Shown: one piece after another, positions 17,050 to 26,358 of the stretch
Position numbering within the stretch: the stretch's first letter is position 1
Layout: every line of letters begins with the position of its first letter
Source of the DNA: Paracoccus liaowanqingii
Lineage (GTDB): Bacteria; Pseudomonadota; Alphaproteobacteria; Rhodobacterales; Rhodobacteraceae
Length of the DNA: 64,000 nucleotides
Assembly (NCBI RefSeq): GCF_004683865.2
Contig: NZ_CP040764.1
Location: 186,001 to 250,000 of the forward strand
Direction: 5' to 3'
The notes under the pieces: generated by a model
The model's database searches: none
Told to the model about the DNA's origin: nothing
The model's input: the letters and a program-made list of their open reading frames with translations, nothing else
Position numbers and translations under genes: made by a program

Positions 17050-17885
17050 GCGATCACCTCCATGCGAAGTTTTTCATCCTCCAGGTATATATGCGTGCAG
17101 CGTTGCCGGGCGGCATCCTCCAGCGTCTCGCTGGTCCGGTAGAGACCCGCGATGGCCACCAGTTCGGCGTCCAGGCTCTGGCAGAAGATATGCGCGCTCT
17201 CGTCGCCGTGGCAGCCGGCCATGGCCCGGCCGCGCAGGGGGCCGTAGACATGGATGTTGCCCGACGCGACCAGTTCGGCCCCCGAGGCGACCGAGCCGAT
17301 CACCGTCAGGTCGCCCTGATCGGCGACGATCATCTGACCCGAGCGGACCGGAGAGCGGATGACCTTGTTCTGGACGGGGGGCGGCGCGGCAACGGCAGGG
17401 GCAGCCGCCGTGGCGGCGGCGGTGGTGGCACGGGCGGGGACGCCCTCGCGCGGCAGCGGCGCGTCGCGGCCCGTCAGGACCGAGATCAGGCCCAGTTCCT
17501 GCAGGGCGGCGGCGTCGATGCCGCGTGCGCTCTGGACCCCGAAGACGCGCAGCTCGCGGGCGCGCAGGTTCTCGACCAGTTCGCGCATGCGCGACGGCTC
17601 GCTGAAGCCCGGGGCATTGATGAGGTCGATGACCACCGGTGCGCCCGCGAAGAACTGGGGCGTGCGGCGCAGCTGGTCGTCCAATTGCGCATAGAAGGCC
17701 TCGCCTGCGGCCTCGGTATCGATGCGGATGGCCAGCGCGGTCAGGAAGCGGCCGCGCACCTGGAAAGCGGCGACGGTGGCCGGCATGGGATCATGCCGCG
17801 TCCGGGCGTTCCGTTCTGACACGTCGAAACTCTGCTCCTGCTCTGTGGCGGATCGCGACTCGGCGTCGGACCGCTCTTGTTGCAT
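17046..17885 (-). CDS. minC: Septum site-determining protein MinC
   Basis: A 279-residue FtsZ inhibitor. The N-terminal domain ([16 protein letters not shown] ... [11 protein letters not shown]) is joined by an Ala/Thr-rich linker and [17 protein letters not shown] to the C-terminal beta-helix ([27 protein letters not shown]-like repeats, here [11 protein letters not shown] and [13 protein letters not shown]). The last segment [20 protein letters not shown] is typical. The ATG at 17885 gives an unusually long acidic leader of about 33 residues; an internal ATG at 17786 would remove it, but neither has a good ribosome binding site, so the start is unsettled. Confidence 0.93.
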   Translation of the reverse strand: [279 protein letters not shown]

Positions 17886-18300
17886 GCCCCTTAATCATGA
17901 ACGGACGCCCGACGAAAGACGCCCCGCGCATGTTCAGCAGGAACCTGCCGGATTTTTGGCCGTGACGATAGAGGGGTTGGGCAGAGATTGATCACCGGGA
18001 GGGGTCAGGATGGTCTTTCGGGGACCGCGCTGCTACGGATGGGGATTTTTTGATGCATAAGACAGATTATCACGAGCGTTGATTGTCGAACCGAAGTAGA
18101 ATTGTCGCGAACTGGCAAAGTTGATTTGTCGCCTCTGCCCTGACCGATGATGCTCTGTGTCATCAGGTATCTGGACACGGCCGTACCCGCCGTGGCCCCT
18201 GATCAACGCGGACCTCTCCGAAGGACGGGGCTCCTACGCCATTCGGTGGGACATAGCCCCCAGGCCCCGACGCGGCGCCGCGAACTGCGCCGTGTTTCTG

Positions 18301-18614
18301 TCCTGTGGCAGTAGACATCCCATAACCCATTCCAGACGCCACCTCCTCGTCGCCGCTGCCCTCGCCGCAGGGTTTCTCGCCACGCTTATTCTGATGCTCA
18401 CCGGCGGCGGCCTTTCGGGCGCCGAACGCCGGATCATTGACCGCATGGAGGAAGCCTCGAGCTTTGTTATGCCGACGATCTGGACACTCTCAGCGAGGTT
18501 GCCGACTGCTTGGAGGGAAAGCGGATCCGCGAGCAGATCGAAGCGCGGGGCCTTTGCCGTGATCTCAACGCAGAGGGGAACGCCTATCGTCGCGTGATAC
18601 GTTGTGATGGCTGA
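18301..18614 (+). pseudogene. Decayed small membrane-anchored protein, frameshifted
   Basis: One frame encodes a convincing membrane anchor (LLVAAALAAGFLATLILML) followed by GAERRIIDRMEEAS. A second frame then takes over from about 18455 with natural-looking sequence: YADDLDTLSEVADCLEGKR, then IREQIEARGLCRDLN, ending in a TGA at 18612-18614. Neither part is complete alone, and frame two has a stop just before the switch, so a single indel near 18450-18465 best explains it. I do not recognise the family. It stands isolated in poorly coding sequence downstream of the divergent minC gene. Confidence 0.4.
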
Positions 18615-19408
18615 GCGGGCCGTCGGCGCATTTCCGATTAGATTGGCAGATGCTTCGCGCAGGGTGTTTTGAAACGCCGTGCGCTCCTGACTGCCCCGCC
18701 GCTACATGGGGGCTCAAACTGAAACTGGAAATTCAAGAATATTTTAAACGCCTTTCAGTGGCAGCACGGCCTTTGCAAGACCGTCACGCTAATTTTGACG
18801 ACGCAAGGGTTTTGATATTTAATTCTTTCGTTATAAATAAGCAAATATTGAAAATCGCGCATACCACAATTTGAATTCTGTTAAATTTTTGTTAGATGCA
18901 AAAAGTGTGTAAAGATGTTCCTAATTTTCAAATCCTGAAAAAAACATTAACGGTAATCATCATGCCCTTTGGAGATCCGCAGTGAAATAGAGAAATTATA
19001 AAATATTTATAAACGGAACATTTACTGAACTCCGTAATACGTTCCTCCAACGGCTCAGGCTGCTGTCGGTGAGAAGGACCCGGCCGATATTCGCGATGGT
19101 AATCAACAGAAAAAATGAACTGACGAAAACAGCCGTTCTGAACATGAAGAGAAAAATGACATCGCTGTGTCCCGTCGTCCGATAGCGAACATAACGTTCG
19201 GCTTGCCTGGCGTCTGCAGGCTGATCATCAACCTTCCGGACGGGCCTGAGCTTGGGGATTCCTTTGGGACAAACAAGGCCTTTTCAGTTTTACGCGCGTC
19301 TCCCAAACGCCATGCCATGTCGGGGGGCGAACCGTTCCGCAGCGACCTGCATGGTCCACACCGGTCGCAGGCCTTGGCTTTCGCGGCACGATCCGCACAA
19401 GGCGTCAG
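18615..19408. other. AT-rich stretch without recognisable genes
   Basis: About 800 bases, with the part from 18720 to 19150 markedly AT-rich compared with the rest of the window (runs such as AATATTTTAAA and TTAAATTTTTGTTAGA). The short open frames here lack plausible composition or start signals. It could be the edge of an acquired island or a regulatory spacer; I see no RNA gene structure. Confidence 0.55.
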
Positions 19409-20155
19409 CTAGGCTTCTCCAGACAAAACAGCCCTCACTTGAATTGGCCCGAAACAGGCAAGGGCCTCTCGCGCGCCGCGAAGTGGGATCGGTCCGATGC
19501 GCGCGCCTGTAATAATGACCGTTCCCGCGGAGAGCTGCATGTTCTGCCCTGCGGCATGAGTCGCGAGCCAGGCAAGGAAATCTGCAGTTCCGGTCAGGGT
19601 TGGGGTCTGTTCGGTCGTGGCGACCGGCTGCCCGTCCAGAGCCAGTGTCAGGCCGAGGGGCTGGTCCAGATCGGTTCGCCAATCGGGAATAGGGTCGCCC
19701 AGCACGATGCCCGCCGAACTGAAGCAGTCAGCCATGGCCTCCAGTGGTGGCACGGATGTCCGATCATGGTAGCGGGATGAGACAATCTCGAATGCCAGCC
19801 GGACCTCGGCAACCGCCTCGAGCGCTGCATCAGGCGTGCTTCCAGCCGGCAGGTCGGCGCCGAGGATGAAGGCGGTCTCGACCTCGATCGCTGCATCTGG
19901 GGGGAGCACCGGGAGGGTGCAGCCGCTGGCCACGACTTCGCTGCCGGGCATCGCGGCCGTGTGACGGTCGCGGCCGCCCAGGAGGGCCATCTTCCAGCTG
20001 GCACGCCCTCCCAACTGGCGCGTGACCTCGGACTGCACGGCATAGGCAGCGGTCGTATCGGGAGGCGTCACGGAAAGGCCCGCGGGGCGTGGGGCTCCGG
20101 CACGAACGTCCAGCAGCACGCGCGCGGCGGCCTTCGGATCAAAGGTCGGGGTCAT
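19409..20155 (-). CDS. 2-keto-4-pentenoate hydratase / fumarylacetoacetase-like family protein
   Basis: A 248-residue protein of the MhpD hydratase family. It carries the family-typical PDTTAAYAVQSEVTRQLGG near the start, then AIEVETAFILGADLP with acidic metal-site residues, LAFEIVSSRY, and SAGTVIITGARIGPIPLRG near the end. Such enzymes hydrate 2-hydroxypentadienoate or act on 2-oxo acids; here it is the last gene of an operon with an ABC importer, a hydroxyacid dehydrogenase and a kinase remnant, so a sugar-acid role is as likely as an aromatic one. Its start overlaps the kinase remnant by four bases. Confidence 0.82.
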   Translation of the reverse strand: MTPTFDPKAAARVLLDVRAGAPRPAGLSVTPPDTTAAYAVQSEVTRQLGGRASWKMALLGGRDRHTAAMPGSEVVASGCTLPVLPPDAAIEVETAFILGADLPAGSTPDAALEAVAEVRLAFEIVSSRYHDRTSVPPLEAMADCFSSAGIVLGDPIPDWRTDLDQPLGLTLALDGQPVATTEQTPTLTGTADFLAWLATHAAGQNMQLSAGTVIITGARIGPIPLRGAREALACFGPIQVRAVLSGEA

Positions 20156-20694
20156 TCGGACATCTCCTCGATTGCGGGCATGGTTTGGCGCGGCAGGATC
20201 GCGCCGGGATGCTGGACGACTTCAGCCGCAAGGCGGGCGGCGCGTGCAATGGTATCGGCGGGCGCAAGGCCGGCCTGACGGGCCGCCAGCCAGCCGGCGT
20301 TGAAGCTGTCGCCGGCGCCGGTGGTATCGACTGCCGCCGTTCCAACGCATGCAGAAGACTGTCGCGCCCATCTGGCAGCAGCATTGCCAAGGTCACGCCC
20401 GAGAGCACCAGCGTATCTGCCTGGTCCAGCACGGCCAACTCGTCCGGGACGGCCGCCAGGCTGTGTGGTGCAAAGATCGGTGATGCCCTCCTCGGCCAAT
20501 ATGTCCCTCAGAAAACCGCTCATCGCGTCATCGCCCAAACGGGAGAGATCGCCGACGCTGCCGGAAGCAGTCAGCCGGGCCAGGTGGATCGCGGTGTTCA
20601 GCATGTCGCCGCCCGCACGGCGGTCGAAACATCCCGGTGTTTCGGGACTGCTGGTGACCTCGATCAGGGGTTCACCTGTGCAGAGGAACTCCAT
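20152..20694 (-). pseudogene. PfkB-family (2-keto-3-deoxygluconate kinase-like) remnant with internal deletions
   Basis: The start MEFLCTGEPLIEVTSS, the N-terminal substrate region (GGDMLNTAIHLARL) and the C-terminal anion hole/catalytic motif DTTGAGDSFNAGWLA are all good PfkB sequence. The centre is wrong: after EEGITDLC the frame becomes nonsense, while a different frame (20350-20465) encodes the true family piece ADTLVLSGVTLAMLLPDGRD. Both junctions lack the 60 or more residues expected between them, giving 181 codons against about 300 for the family. This is consistent with two internal deletions and frame loss. The ATPase lobe is therefore incomplete and the kinase is almost certainly inactive. 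Confidence 0.8.
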
Positions 20695-20695
20695 C

Positions 20696-21616
20696 TCAGT
20701 CCTCATACGGTGTTGGAAGGGGGCGTCCGGCGACATGCGCCGTGATATTGTCCAGAACCAGAGCGGCCATCGCGGCGCGGGCCGCATCCGTTGCCGAACC
20801 CAGATGCGGCGTCAGCACGCAGTTCGGCGCATCAATCAGGCTTTGCGGCACGTTCGGCTCGTCGTCGAAGACATCCAGCCCGGCACCATCGCTGGTGCCT
20901 GCTTGCAAGGCGCGGGCAAGTGCCCCGGCATCGACGACCGGCCCGCGGGCGACGTTCACCAGGATGCCGTCGGACCCGAGAGCCTTCAGCACGGCCTTGT
21001 CGACCAACCCGCGGGTGTCAGAACCACCTGCGGTGGTCACGAACAGCAGGTTGCAGTCGCGCGCCAATGCCTCCGCATCGGCACGAAAGCCGTCGGGGCT
21101 GTTCGGCTTTTCGGAACGCGCGGCGTAAAGAACATCCATCCCCAGACCTCGCAGTAGATCAGCAAGCCTGTGCCCGATGCGGCCATAGCCCAGAATGCCG
21201 GCGCGCCCCTGGATCACGGGCCTGCCAAGCGCGGGTTTTTCGCCCGCGGCCCATGACCCCGCCCGGACAAAGCGGTCGCCCTCGGCGATGCGGCGTCCCA
21301 CGGCCAGTGCAAGACCAAGCGCCATCTCGGCCACGGCGGCGGACAGAACATCGGGTGTGGTGGTCACGCGGATGCCGCGACGGCGGGCTTGGGCCAGGTC
21401 GACCGCGTCCACGCCGACGCCATTCACGGCGATCAGCTCCAGCGCCGGCAGCCGGTCCATCTGCGCGCACGAGAGGCCCGCAGCGCCCGAAGTGAGAGCG
21501 ATCCGCACATCCGTTGCAGCGTCAATATCGTAAAGAACGTCATAGTCGGCCAGCAGCCGGTCTTGCGTCTCGTCTGGCTTCAAGGAGGCAAGTGCCAGAA
21601 CCTTGGGACGGTTCAC
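20696..21616 (-). CDS. D-2-hydroxyacid dehydrogenase (glyoxylate/hydroxypyruvate reductase-like)
   Basis: A 306-residue NAD(P)H-dependent reductase. The Rossmann motif [17 protein letters not shown], and the catalytic triad Arg in NVARGP, Glu in DDEP and His in TPHLGSAT, are all present. GVGVDAVDL and [19 protein letters not shown] are typical. It would interconvert a 2-oxo acid and its D-2-hydroxyacid in the cytoplasm. It lies between the importer ATPase (four-base overlap) and the kinase remnant (one base apart), so its substrate is probably the imported compound or its product. Confidence 0.9.
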   Translation of the reverse strand: MNRPKVLALASLKPDETQDRLLADYDVLYDIDAATDVRIALTSGAAGLSCAQMDRLPALELIAVNGVGVDAVDLAQARRRGIRVTTTPDVLSAAVAEMALGLALAVGRRIAEGDRFVRAGSWAAGEKPALGRPVIQGRAGILGYGRIGHRLADLLRGLGMDVLYAARSEKPNSPDGFRADAEALARDCNLLFVTTAGGSDTRGLVDKAVLKALGSDGILVNVARGPVVDAGALARALQAGTSDGAGLDVFDDEPNVPQSLIDAPNCVLTPHLGSATDAARAAMAALVLDNITAHVAGRPLPTPYED

Positions 21617-22344
21617 GCGATCTGTCCCAGGAAATTCTGCAGACGCTCGTTCTGGGGGTTGCCGAAGAACGCCTCGGGGGCATTTTCCTCGACGATGACG
21701 CCCTTGTCCATGAAGATCACCCGGTCGGCGACAGCGCGGGCGAACTCCATCTCGTGGGTGACGCAGAGCATGGTCATCCCCTCACGGGCCAGATCGATCA
21801 TCGTGTCCAGCACCTCCTTGACCATCTCGGGGTCCAGCGCGCTGGTGGGTTCGTCGAACAGCATAATGCGGGGTTTCATGCACAGCGCCCGGGCGATGGC
21901 GACGCGCTGTTGCTGGCCACCCGACAGCTGGGCGGGATACTTCTCGGCCTGCTCGGGGATCTTCACGCGCTCCAGATATTGGCGGGCCGTCGCCTCGGCC
22001 TCGGCGCGGGGGATCTTCCGGGTCTTCATCGGTGCCAGCATGCAGTTTTCCAGCACCGTCATGTGCGGAAACAGGTTGAAGGACTGGAAGACCATGCCGA
22101 CATCCTTGCGAACCTTGGCCACGTTGTCGCTGCCCGTCAGCGCGATCCCGTCCACGACGATCTGGCCGGATTGGATCGCCTCCAGCTGGTTGATGGTGCG
22201 GATCAGGGTTGACTTGCCCGACCCCGAGGGACCGCAGATCACGATCCGCTCTCCGCGCTCGACGGTCAGGTCGATGTCGACGAGCGCATGGAAGGCGCCG
22301 TAATACTTGTTGACGGCGCGCATGGTGATGGCGTGTTCGGTCAT
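21613..22344 (-). CDS. Polar amino-acid-type ABC importer ATPase
   Basis: A 243-residue ATPase of the GlnQ/HisP class with Walker [14 protein letters not shown], signature [17 protein letters not shown], Walker [13 protein letters not shown] and switch His in VTHEMEF. The open frame starts at 22377, but the ATG at 22344 (MTEHAITM) has a purine-rich leader and normal length. It energises the two permeases and binding protein encoded upstream. Family name indicates amino acids, but relatives also move opines and small acids. Confidence 0.93.
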   Translation of the reverse strand: MTEHAITMRAVNKYYGAFHALVDIDLTVERGERIVICGPSGSGKSTLIRTINQLEAIQSGQIVVDGIALTGSDNVAKVRKDVGMVFQSFNLFPHMTVLENCMLAPMKTRKIPRAEAEATARQYLERVKIPEQAEKYPAQLSGGQQQRVAIARALCMKPRIMLFDEPTSALDPEMVKEVLDTMIDLAREGMTMLCVTHEMEFARAVADRVIFMDKGVIVEENAPEAFFGNPQNERLQNFLGQIA

Positions 22345-22396
22345 CGCGGGTCCCCTTGGGAAAGGGCGCCCGGCCACAAGGGCCGGGCGCGTCCGG

Positions 22397-23185
22397 TCAC
22401 TCCGCAGTTGCGACGAAGTCGGGCAGCGGCTCGCCCAACCATTCCTGATGGATGGCGTCCAGCGTGCCGTCGGTGCGCGCCGCGGTCACGAAGGCGTTGA
22501 TTTCCTCCAGAAGCGCGTCCGAGTCCGGGGCGACGGCAATGCCCTGCACCTGACTGGACAGGTCGAACTTCTTGTCGAAGCGGTCACCTGCCACGCCCGC
22601 GATCTGGGAAAAGACCACGTTCGAGAGCCCGATTGTCTGCACCTGCCCCGACATCAGTGCCTGCACCGCGCTTGCATCGTCGTCAAAGCGGCGGATCTCG
22701 GTCCCTTCGGGCGCCACGTCGGTCACGCCTGTGTCCTGAGTGGAGGCCCGGGCGACCGCGATGGACTTGTCGGCCAGATCCTCGGGGCCCGCCACCGTCA
22801 CATCGGCGCCACCATAAACGCCGATGGCAATGCCCGCATAGGGGGTCGAGAAATCCACGCGCTCGGCCCGTTCGGCGGTGATGCCAAGCGACGCGACCAG
22901 AACGTCCACCTGCCCCGACAGCAGATAGGGGATGCGGTTGGGGCCAGTGACTGGCACGATCTGCGCCTCGACCCCAAGATGTTCGGCCAGCGCCATGGCG
23001 ACGTCGGCATCATAGCCATCGGGAGTGCCCGAGGCATCCTGAATGCCGAAGGGCGGGAAATCGACCAGCATGCCGATGCGGATGGTTCCCGCATCGCGAA
23101 CAGCCTGAAGATCGGCAGCCAGCGCCGGGGCGGTGATCAGGGTGGTGGCCGCAAGGGCCGCGAACAGGCGACGGGTCAGTCTCAT
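22397..23185 (-). CDS. Periplasmic substrate-binding protein of a polar amino-acid-type ABC importer
   Basis: A 262-residue SBP_bac_3 protein. The signal peptide is [20 protein letters not shown]; the mature protein begins with [17 protein letters not shown] and contains [34 protein letters not shown] and [13 protein letters not shown], the ligand-binding landmarks of the family. GAGGAG precedes the ATG at 23185. The usual arginine that grips an amino-acid carboxylate (often in an R-T-P-E-R context) is not obvious, leaving the ligand open. Confidence 0.92.
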   Translation of the reverse strand: MRLTRRLFAALAATTLITAPALAADLQAVRDAGTIRIGMLVDFPPFGIQDASGTPDGYDADVAMALAEHLGVEAQIVPVTGPNRIPYLLSGQVDVLVASLGITAERAERVDFSTPYAGIAIGVYGGADVTVAGPEDLADKSIAVARASTQDTGVTDVAPEGTEIRRFDDDASAVQALMSGQVQTIGLSNVVFSQIAGVAGDRFDKKFDLSSQVQGIAVAPDSDALLEEINAFVTAARTDGTLDAIHQEWLGEPLPDFVATAE

Positions 23186-23208
23186 GGTCTTCTCCTCCTC
23201 GAAAAAAC

Positions 23209-23865
23209 TCAGCGGGTGATGGCCAGGCGCATCCGGGCCTCCATCCGGCGGGCCAGCAGCGACAGCGGCCAGCACAGAATGAAATAGAGCGCGGCGACCG
23301 TGCCAAACACAAGGAAGGGCTGGAATGTCGCGTTGTTGACGATCTGGCCCGCGCGGGTCAGTTCGGTGAAGCCGATGATCGAGGCCAACGAGGTCCCCTT
23401 GATCAGCTGCACCAGAAACCCGACCGTGGGGGCGGTGGCGACGCGCATGGCCTGCGGCAGCACGACATGGCGCATCCGGTCGCGGTAGGACAGGGCCAGC
23501 GCGGTCGCGGCCTCGGACTGGCCTTGAGGGACGGCCTGGATGGCACCGCGCCAGATCTCGCCCAGAAACGCGCTGGCATGCAGCGTCAGGGCGACCGCAG
23601 CGGCCACCAGCGGGTCGATGGGCAGCCCCAGGACGGCCAGCCCGAAATAGACCAGAAACAGCTGCATCAGCAGCGGCGTGCCTTGGAAGACCTGAATGAA
23701 GGACATGGACACCAAACGCAGCGCCCGGCTGTGGGAGGTGCGCGACAACGCCAGAACAAGGCCACCTGCAGCGCCGCCGACAAAGGCAATGATCGACAGG
23801 ATCAGCGTCCAGCGGATCGCCATCGCGATGAAGATCAGGTCGACGGACGAGAATTCGCGGATCAT
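23209..23865 (-). CDS. ABC importer permease (HisMQ type), first of two
   Basis: A 218-residue inner-membrane permease with about five helices. The EAA loop appears as GAIQAVPQGQSEAATALALSY followed by VVLPQAMRVATAPTVGFL, matching the His/Glu/Gln permease family. It is separated from the other permease by one base and precedes the binding protein. Confidence 0.92.
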   Translation of the reverse strand: MIREFSSVDLIFIAMAIRWTLILSIIAFVGGAAGGLVLALSRTSHSRALRLVSMSFIQVFQGTPLLMQLFLVYFGLAVLGLPIDPLVAAAVALTLHASAFLGEIWRGAIQAVPQGQSEAATALALSYRDRMRHVVLPQAMRVATAPTVGFLVQLIKGTSLASIIGFTELTRAGQIVNNATFQPFLVFGTVAALYFILCWPLSLLARRMEARMRLAITR

Positions 23866-23866
23866 C

Positions 23867-24535
23867 TCAGCGCCCCGCCGGATAGTTGAAGAACACCCGC
23901 CGCAATGTCCCGAAGAGGGTCGAGAATCCCAGAGCGAGCAGAAAATACATGATCGTCAGCACCAGATAGATCTCGAAGCTGGCGAAGGTGCGCGCGTTCA
24001 GGTCCGCCCCCGCCGCCGCAAGGTCATTGGCCGAGATGACCGAGACCACGCTGGAAGTCAGCATCAGATAGATGAACTGGCTGGTCAGTGAGGGATAGAT
24101 GTTGCGCAGTGCCGGCTTCAACACGACATGGCGAAAGATCTGCGTGGGCGTCAGGGCCAAGGCACGTCCCGCCTCGATCTGGCCCTGCGGAATGGATTCG
24201 ATGCCCGCGCGGATGATCTCGGTCCCGTAGGCGCCGACATTGACCACCAGCGCCACCAGTGCAGCCGTATTGGGCGACATGCTGATACCAAACGCGGGCA
24301 GGCCGAAGAAGATGAAGAAGATCTGAATCAGGAACGGCGTGTTGCGGATCACTTCGACATAGACGTCGACGATCCAGCGCAGCGGCCGGATGCCCGAGGT
24401 CTTTGCGACCGCCCCCAGGATCGACACGACCAGCCCGATGGCCATGGCCGTGAACGACAGCTGGATGGTCAGCCAAGCCCCGTAGGCCAGCATGTCCAGG
24501 TTGTCGAAAACGGGCTGGAAATTGAAGCGATACAT
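23867..24535 (-). CDS. ABC importer permease (HisMQ type), second of two
   Basis: A 222-residue permease. VIRNTPFLIQIFFIFFGLP and the EAA region GIESIPQGQIEAGRALAL with VVLKPALRNIYPSL are diagnostic of the family. It is the first gene of the transporter operon. A GGGAGG sits ahead of the ATG at 24535 and a palindromic operator lies 37 bases further upstream. Confidence 0.93.
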   Translation of the reverse strand: MYRFNFQPVFDNLDMLAYGAWLTIQLSFTAMAIGLVVSILGAVAKTSGIRPLRWIVDVYVEVIRNTPFLIQIFFIFFGLPAFGISMSPNTAALVALVVNVGAYGTEIIRAGIESIPQGQIEAGRALALTPTQIFRHVVLKPALRNIYPSLTSQFIYLMLTSSVVSVISANDLAAAGADLNARTFASFEIYLVLTIMYFLLALGFSTLFGTLRRVFFNYPAGR

Positions 24536-24571
24536 CTGCCCTCCCCTGCGGATGTGTCATTTTCCTGCGAC

Positions 24572-24585
24572 TTAGAACGATCTAA
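24572..24585. promoter_or_regulatory. Probable LacI-family operator of the importer operon
   Basis: TTAGAACGATCTAA: perfect TTAGA/TCTAA half-sites around a central CG, the layout of LacI-family operators. It lies in the 69-base gap between the regulator gene and the first permease, so it probably controls the importer operon. Position and symmetry are seen; the regulator pairing is inferred. Confidence 0.6.
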
Positions 24586-24604
24586 AACGCAAACGAGCCG
24601 TGTG

Positions 24605-25618
24605 TCAACCTCTCTGCCCGCCGGAGCTTTCACGTGCCACCAGCCTTGGCGGCTGAACGAACCTCTCAATAGGCCGCCCGGGTTCCGCAAGCCGCCGGGT
24701 CAGCAACCGGGCAGCCTCGGTGCCGATCCGGGCGGGACACATGGCGACGCTGGTCATCGGCGGATAGGTCAGTTCCGCCAATGGCAGATCATCAAGGCCC
24801 ACGACGGCGATATCCCGGCCCGGCTGTCGGTCCGCGCGGCGTAACCCCAGCATGAGTCCCGCCGCCAAGACATCGTTGAAGCACAATACCGCCGTCGGAC
24901 ACGACGTCAGGGCCAGCACGGCGTCGGCGGCATGGGCGGCGTCCTCCCACGTCAGGTCGGCTTCGATAATCCCCGCATCGACCGCGCCGTTTTCCGCCAG
25001 GGCCCGCGAAAAGCCCTTCAACCGTTCAGCCTTGGCCGAGGTCATTGCGCGCACCGATAGGAACGCGATATGCCGATGTCCCAAGGCAACAAGGTGCTGC
25101 AGCGCCATGCCGATGCCGGCGACATAGTCCGCGCCCGCATAATCCGTTTCCTGCCCGCCGACCTCGCGCAGGGCCTGCACCAAGGGAAGCCCCCAACGCC
25201 GCATCCGCTCCGGCAGCGCGGCATCCGTCCCCGCCGCCGGGCAGAGGATCACCCCATCCACACCGTGCCCCCTGAACCGCTGCAGGATCTCATCCTGTCG
25301 CTGCGGGTCATCCTCGCTGTTGGCCAGCAGCACGACGCGGTCCTGCTGGCGCATCACCTGCTCGACGCCCGACAAGAATTCGGTGAAGAACGAGTTCAAT
25401 AGGTTCGGAACGATGACTCCCACCGTCCGGCTGCTGTTGTTGCGTAGTCGGGCGGCACCGATGTCGCGAACATAGTCGAGATCGGTCATGACTTTTTCAA
25501 CCCGCAGGCGGGTGTGCTTGGCCACAAGGGGGGACCGTCGCACGACAAGCGAGACCGTCGCCCGCGAGACTCCCGCGACCAAGGCGATGTCGTAAAGCGT
25601 GGGACGTTTGGCGTTCAT
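24605..25618 (-). CDS. LacI-family transcriptional regulator of the adjacent importer operon
   Basis: A 337-residue repressor-type protein. The helix-turn-helix and hinge are TLYDIALVAGVSRATVSLVV with RVEKVMTDLDYVRD; the effector domain begins at TVGVIVPNLLNSFFTEFLSG. VLCFNDVLAAGLMLGL and VVGLDDLPLAELTYPPMTSV are usual LacI landmarks. It lies directly upstream of the importer operon on the same strand with a palindrome in between, implying local control by the imported substrate or a metabolite. The start at 25618 has a poor ribosome binding site. Confidence 0.92.
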   Translation of the reverse strand: MNAKRPTLYDIALVAGVSRATVSLVVRRSPLVAKHTRLRVEKVMTDLDYVRDIGAARLRNNSSRTVGVIVPNLLNSFFTEFLSGVEQVMRQQDRVVLLANSEDDPQRQDEILQRFRGHGVDGVILCPAAGTDAALPERMRRWGLPLVQALREVGGQETDYAGADYVAGIGMALQHLVALGHRHIAFLSVRAMTSAKAERLKGFSRALAENGAVDAGIIEADLTWEDAAHAADAVLALTSCPTAVLCFNDVLAAGLMLGLRRADRQPGRDIAVVGLDDLPLAELTYPPMTSVAMCPARIGTEAARLLTRRLAEPGRPIERFVQPPRLVARESSGGQRG

Positions 25619-26358
25619 GAAAGCACTGCTTTTTCAGGTATGTCTCTATTGCTATCGGATCCAGGCCCGACGTTGAAGCGCTACTGGGGACCTGCCCCGA
25701 CCGGTCAGCCCCATGCGATTGGCACGCATTTCTCGCCAGATCAGGCCCGAGCGTGTCAGTCGCCGGCACGACTGTCTTTTGCGAAGTATCGTGGACCCAA
25801 CTCGGCTCGCAGCCCCCTTGGATAGCAGCCACACTATCTGAGAAGTCCACCGCGATTATCGGCATACTCTGGATGCAGCGACTTCGACAAACTGATTTTT
25901 CATTTGACGTGGCAACATGGAAACGAAGATCGCCGTATTTTAGTCAGTTTTTTTAATTCATTAAAATGAAAATTCTTCATATCATCGCAAAGAATTTGAC
26001 TGGACCTCCCCGTTGCAGCGGCCCGTAGCTCGTAAAGCTGCTATTCTCCGAAAGGCATCTTCCGCTACACGATCTTCAGAACTTGACGTGGAACCTTGAA
26101 ATAAGGACCCCCCAGAATACTTTACTGATTATAAAACCTGTATTTATTTAAAAGCACAAAAATTTAGTCATCGCCTAAGTTGATGTAAGCTTGTGCCTGA
26201 GTGCCGCATTCGAGACAGACGCCATCATTATGACGACATATGCACGCATTGGCGTTCATTTACTGCTGCAGCATCAATTTTCACCATTGATATTTCATCA
26301 TAGACCCCCCTAATTATATATCAATCCAATAAGGCTAGAGTGGATAAGGGATTATTGC
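25619..26358. other. AT-rich spacer between the regulator and the mobile-element region
   Basis: Composition falls sharply from about 25,880 (for example TTTTTTTAATTCATTAAAATG and ATATTTATTTAAAAGC-like runs). I see no coding frame with natural composition and no structured RNA. The AT-rich character matches the 18.7-19.1 kb stretch and suggests sequence from a lower-GC source at the border of the insertion-sequence region. Confidence 0.5.
25620..25632. promoter_or_regulatory. Inverted repeat at the regulator start codon
   Basis: AAAGCA-C-TGCTTT, a perfect 6-bp inverted repeat with a one-base centre, only one base upstream of the regulator start codon. It could be an autoregulatory operator or a small hairpin affecting translation. 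It differs in sequence from the 24572 palindrome. Confidence 0.3.

Noticed and set aside
19103..19412. Short open frames on both strands just upstream of the hydratase-family gene end
   Set aside because: No start signals, unnatural composition, and no family resemblance; treated as non-coding.
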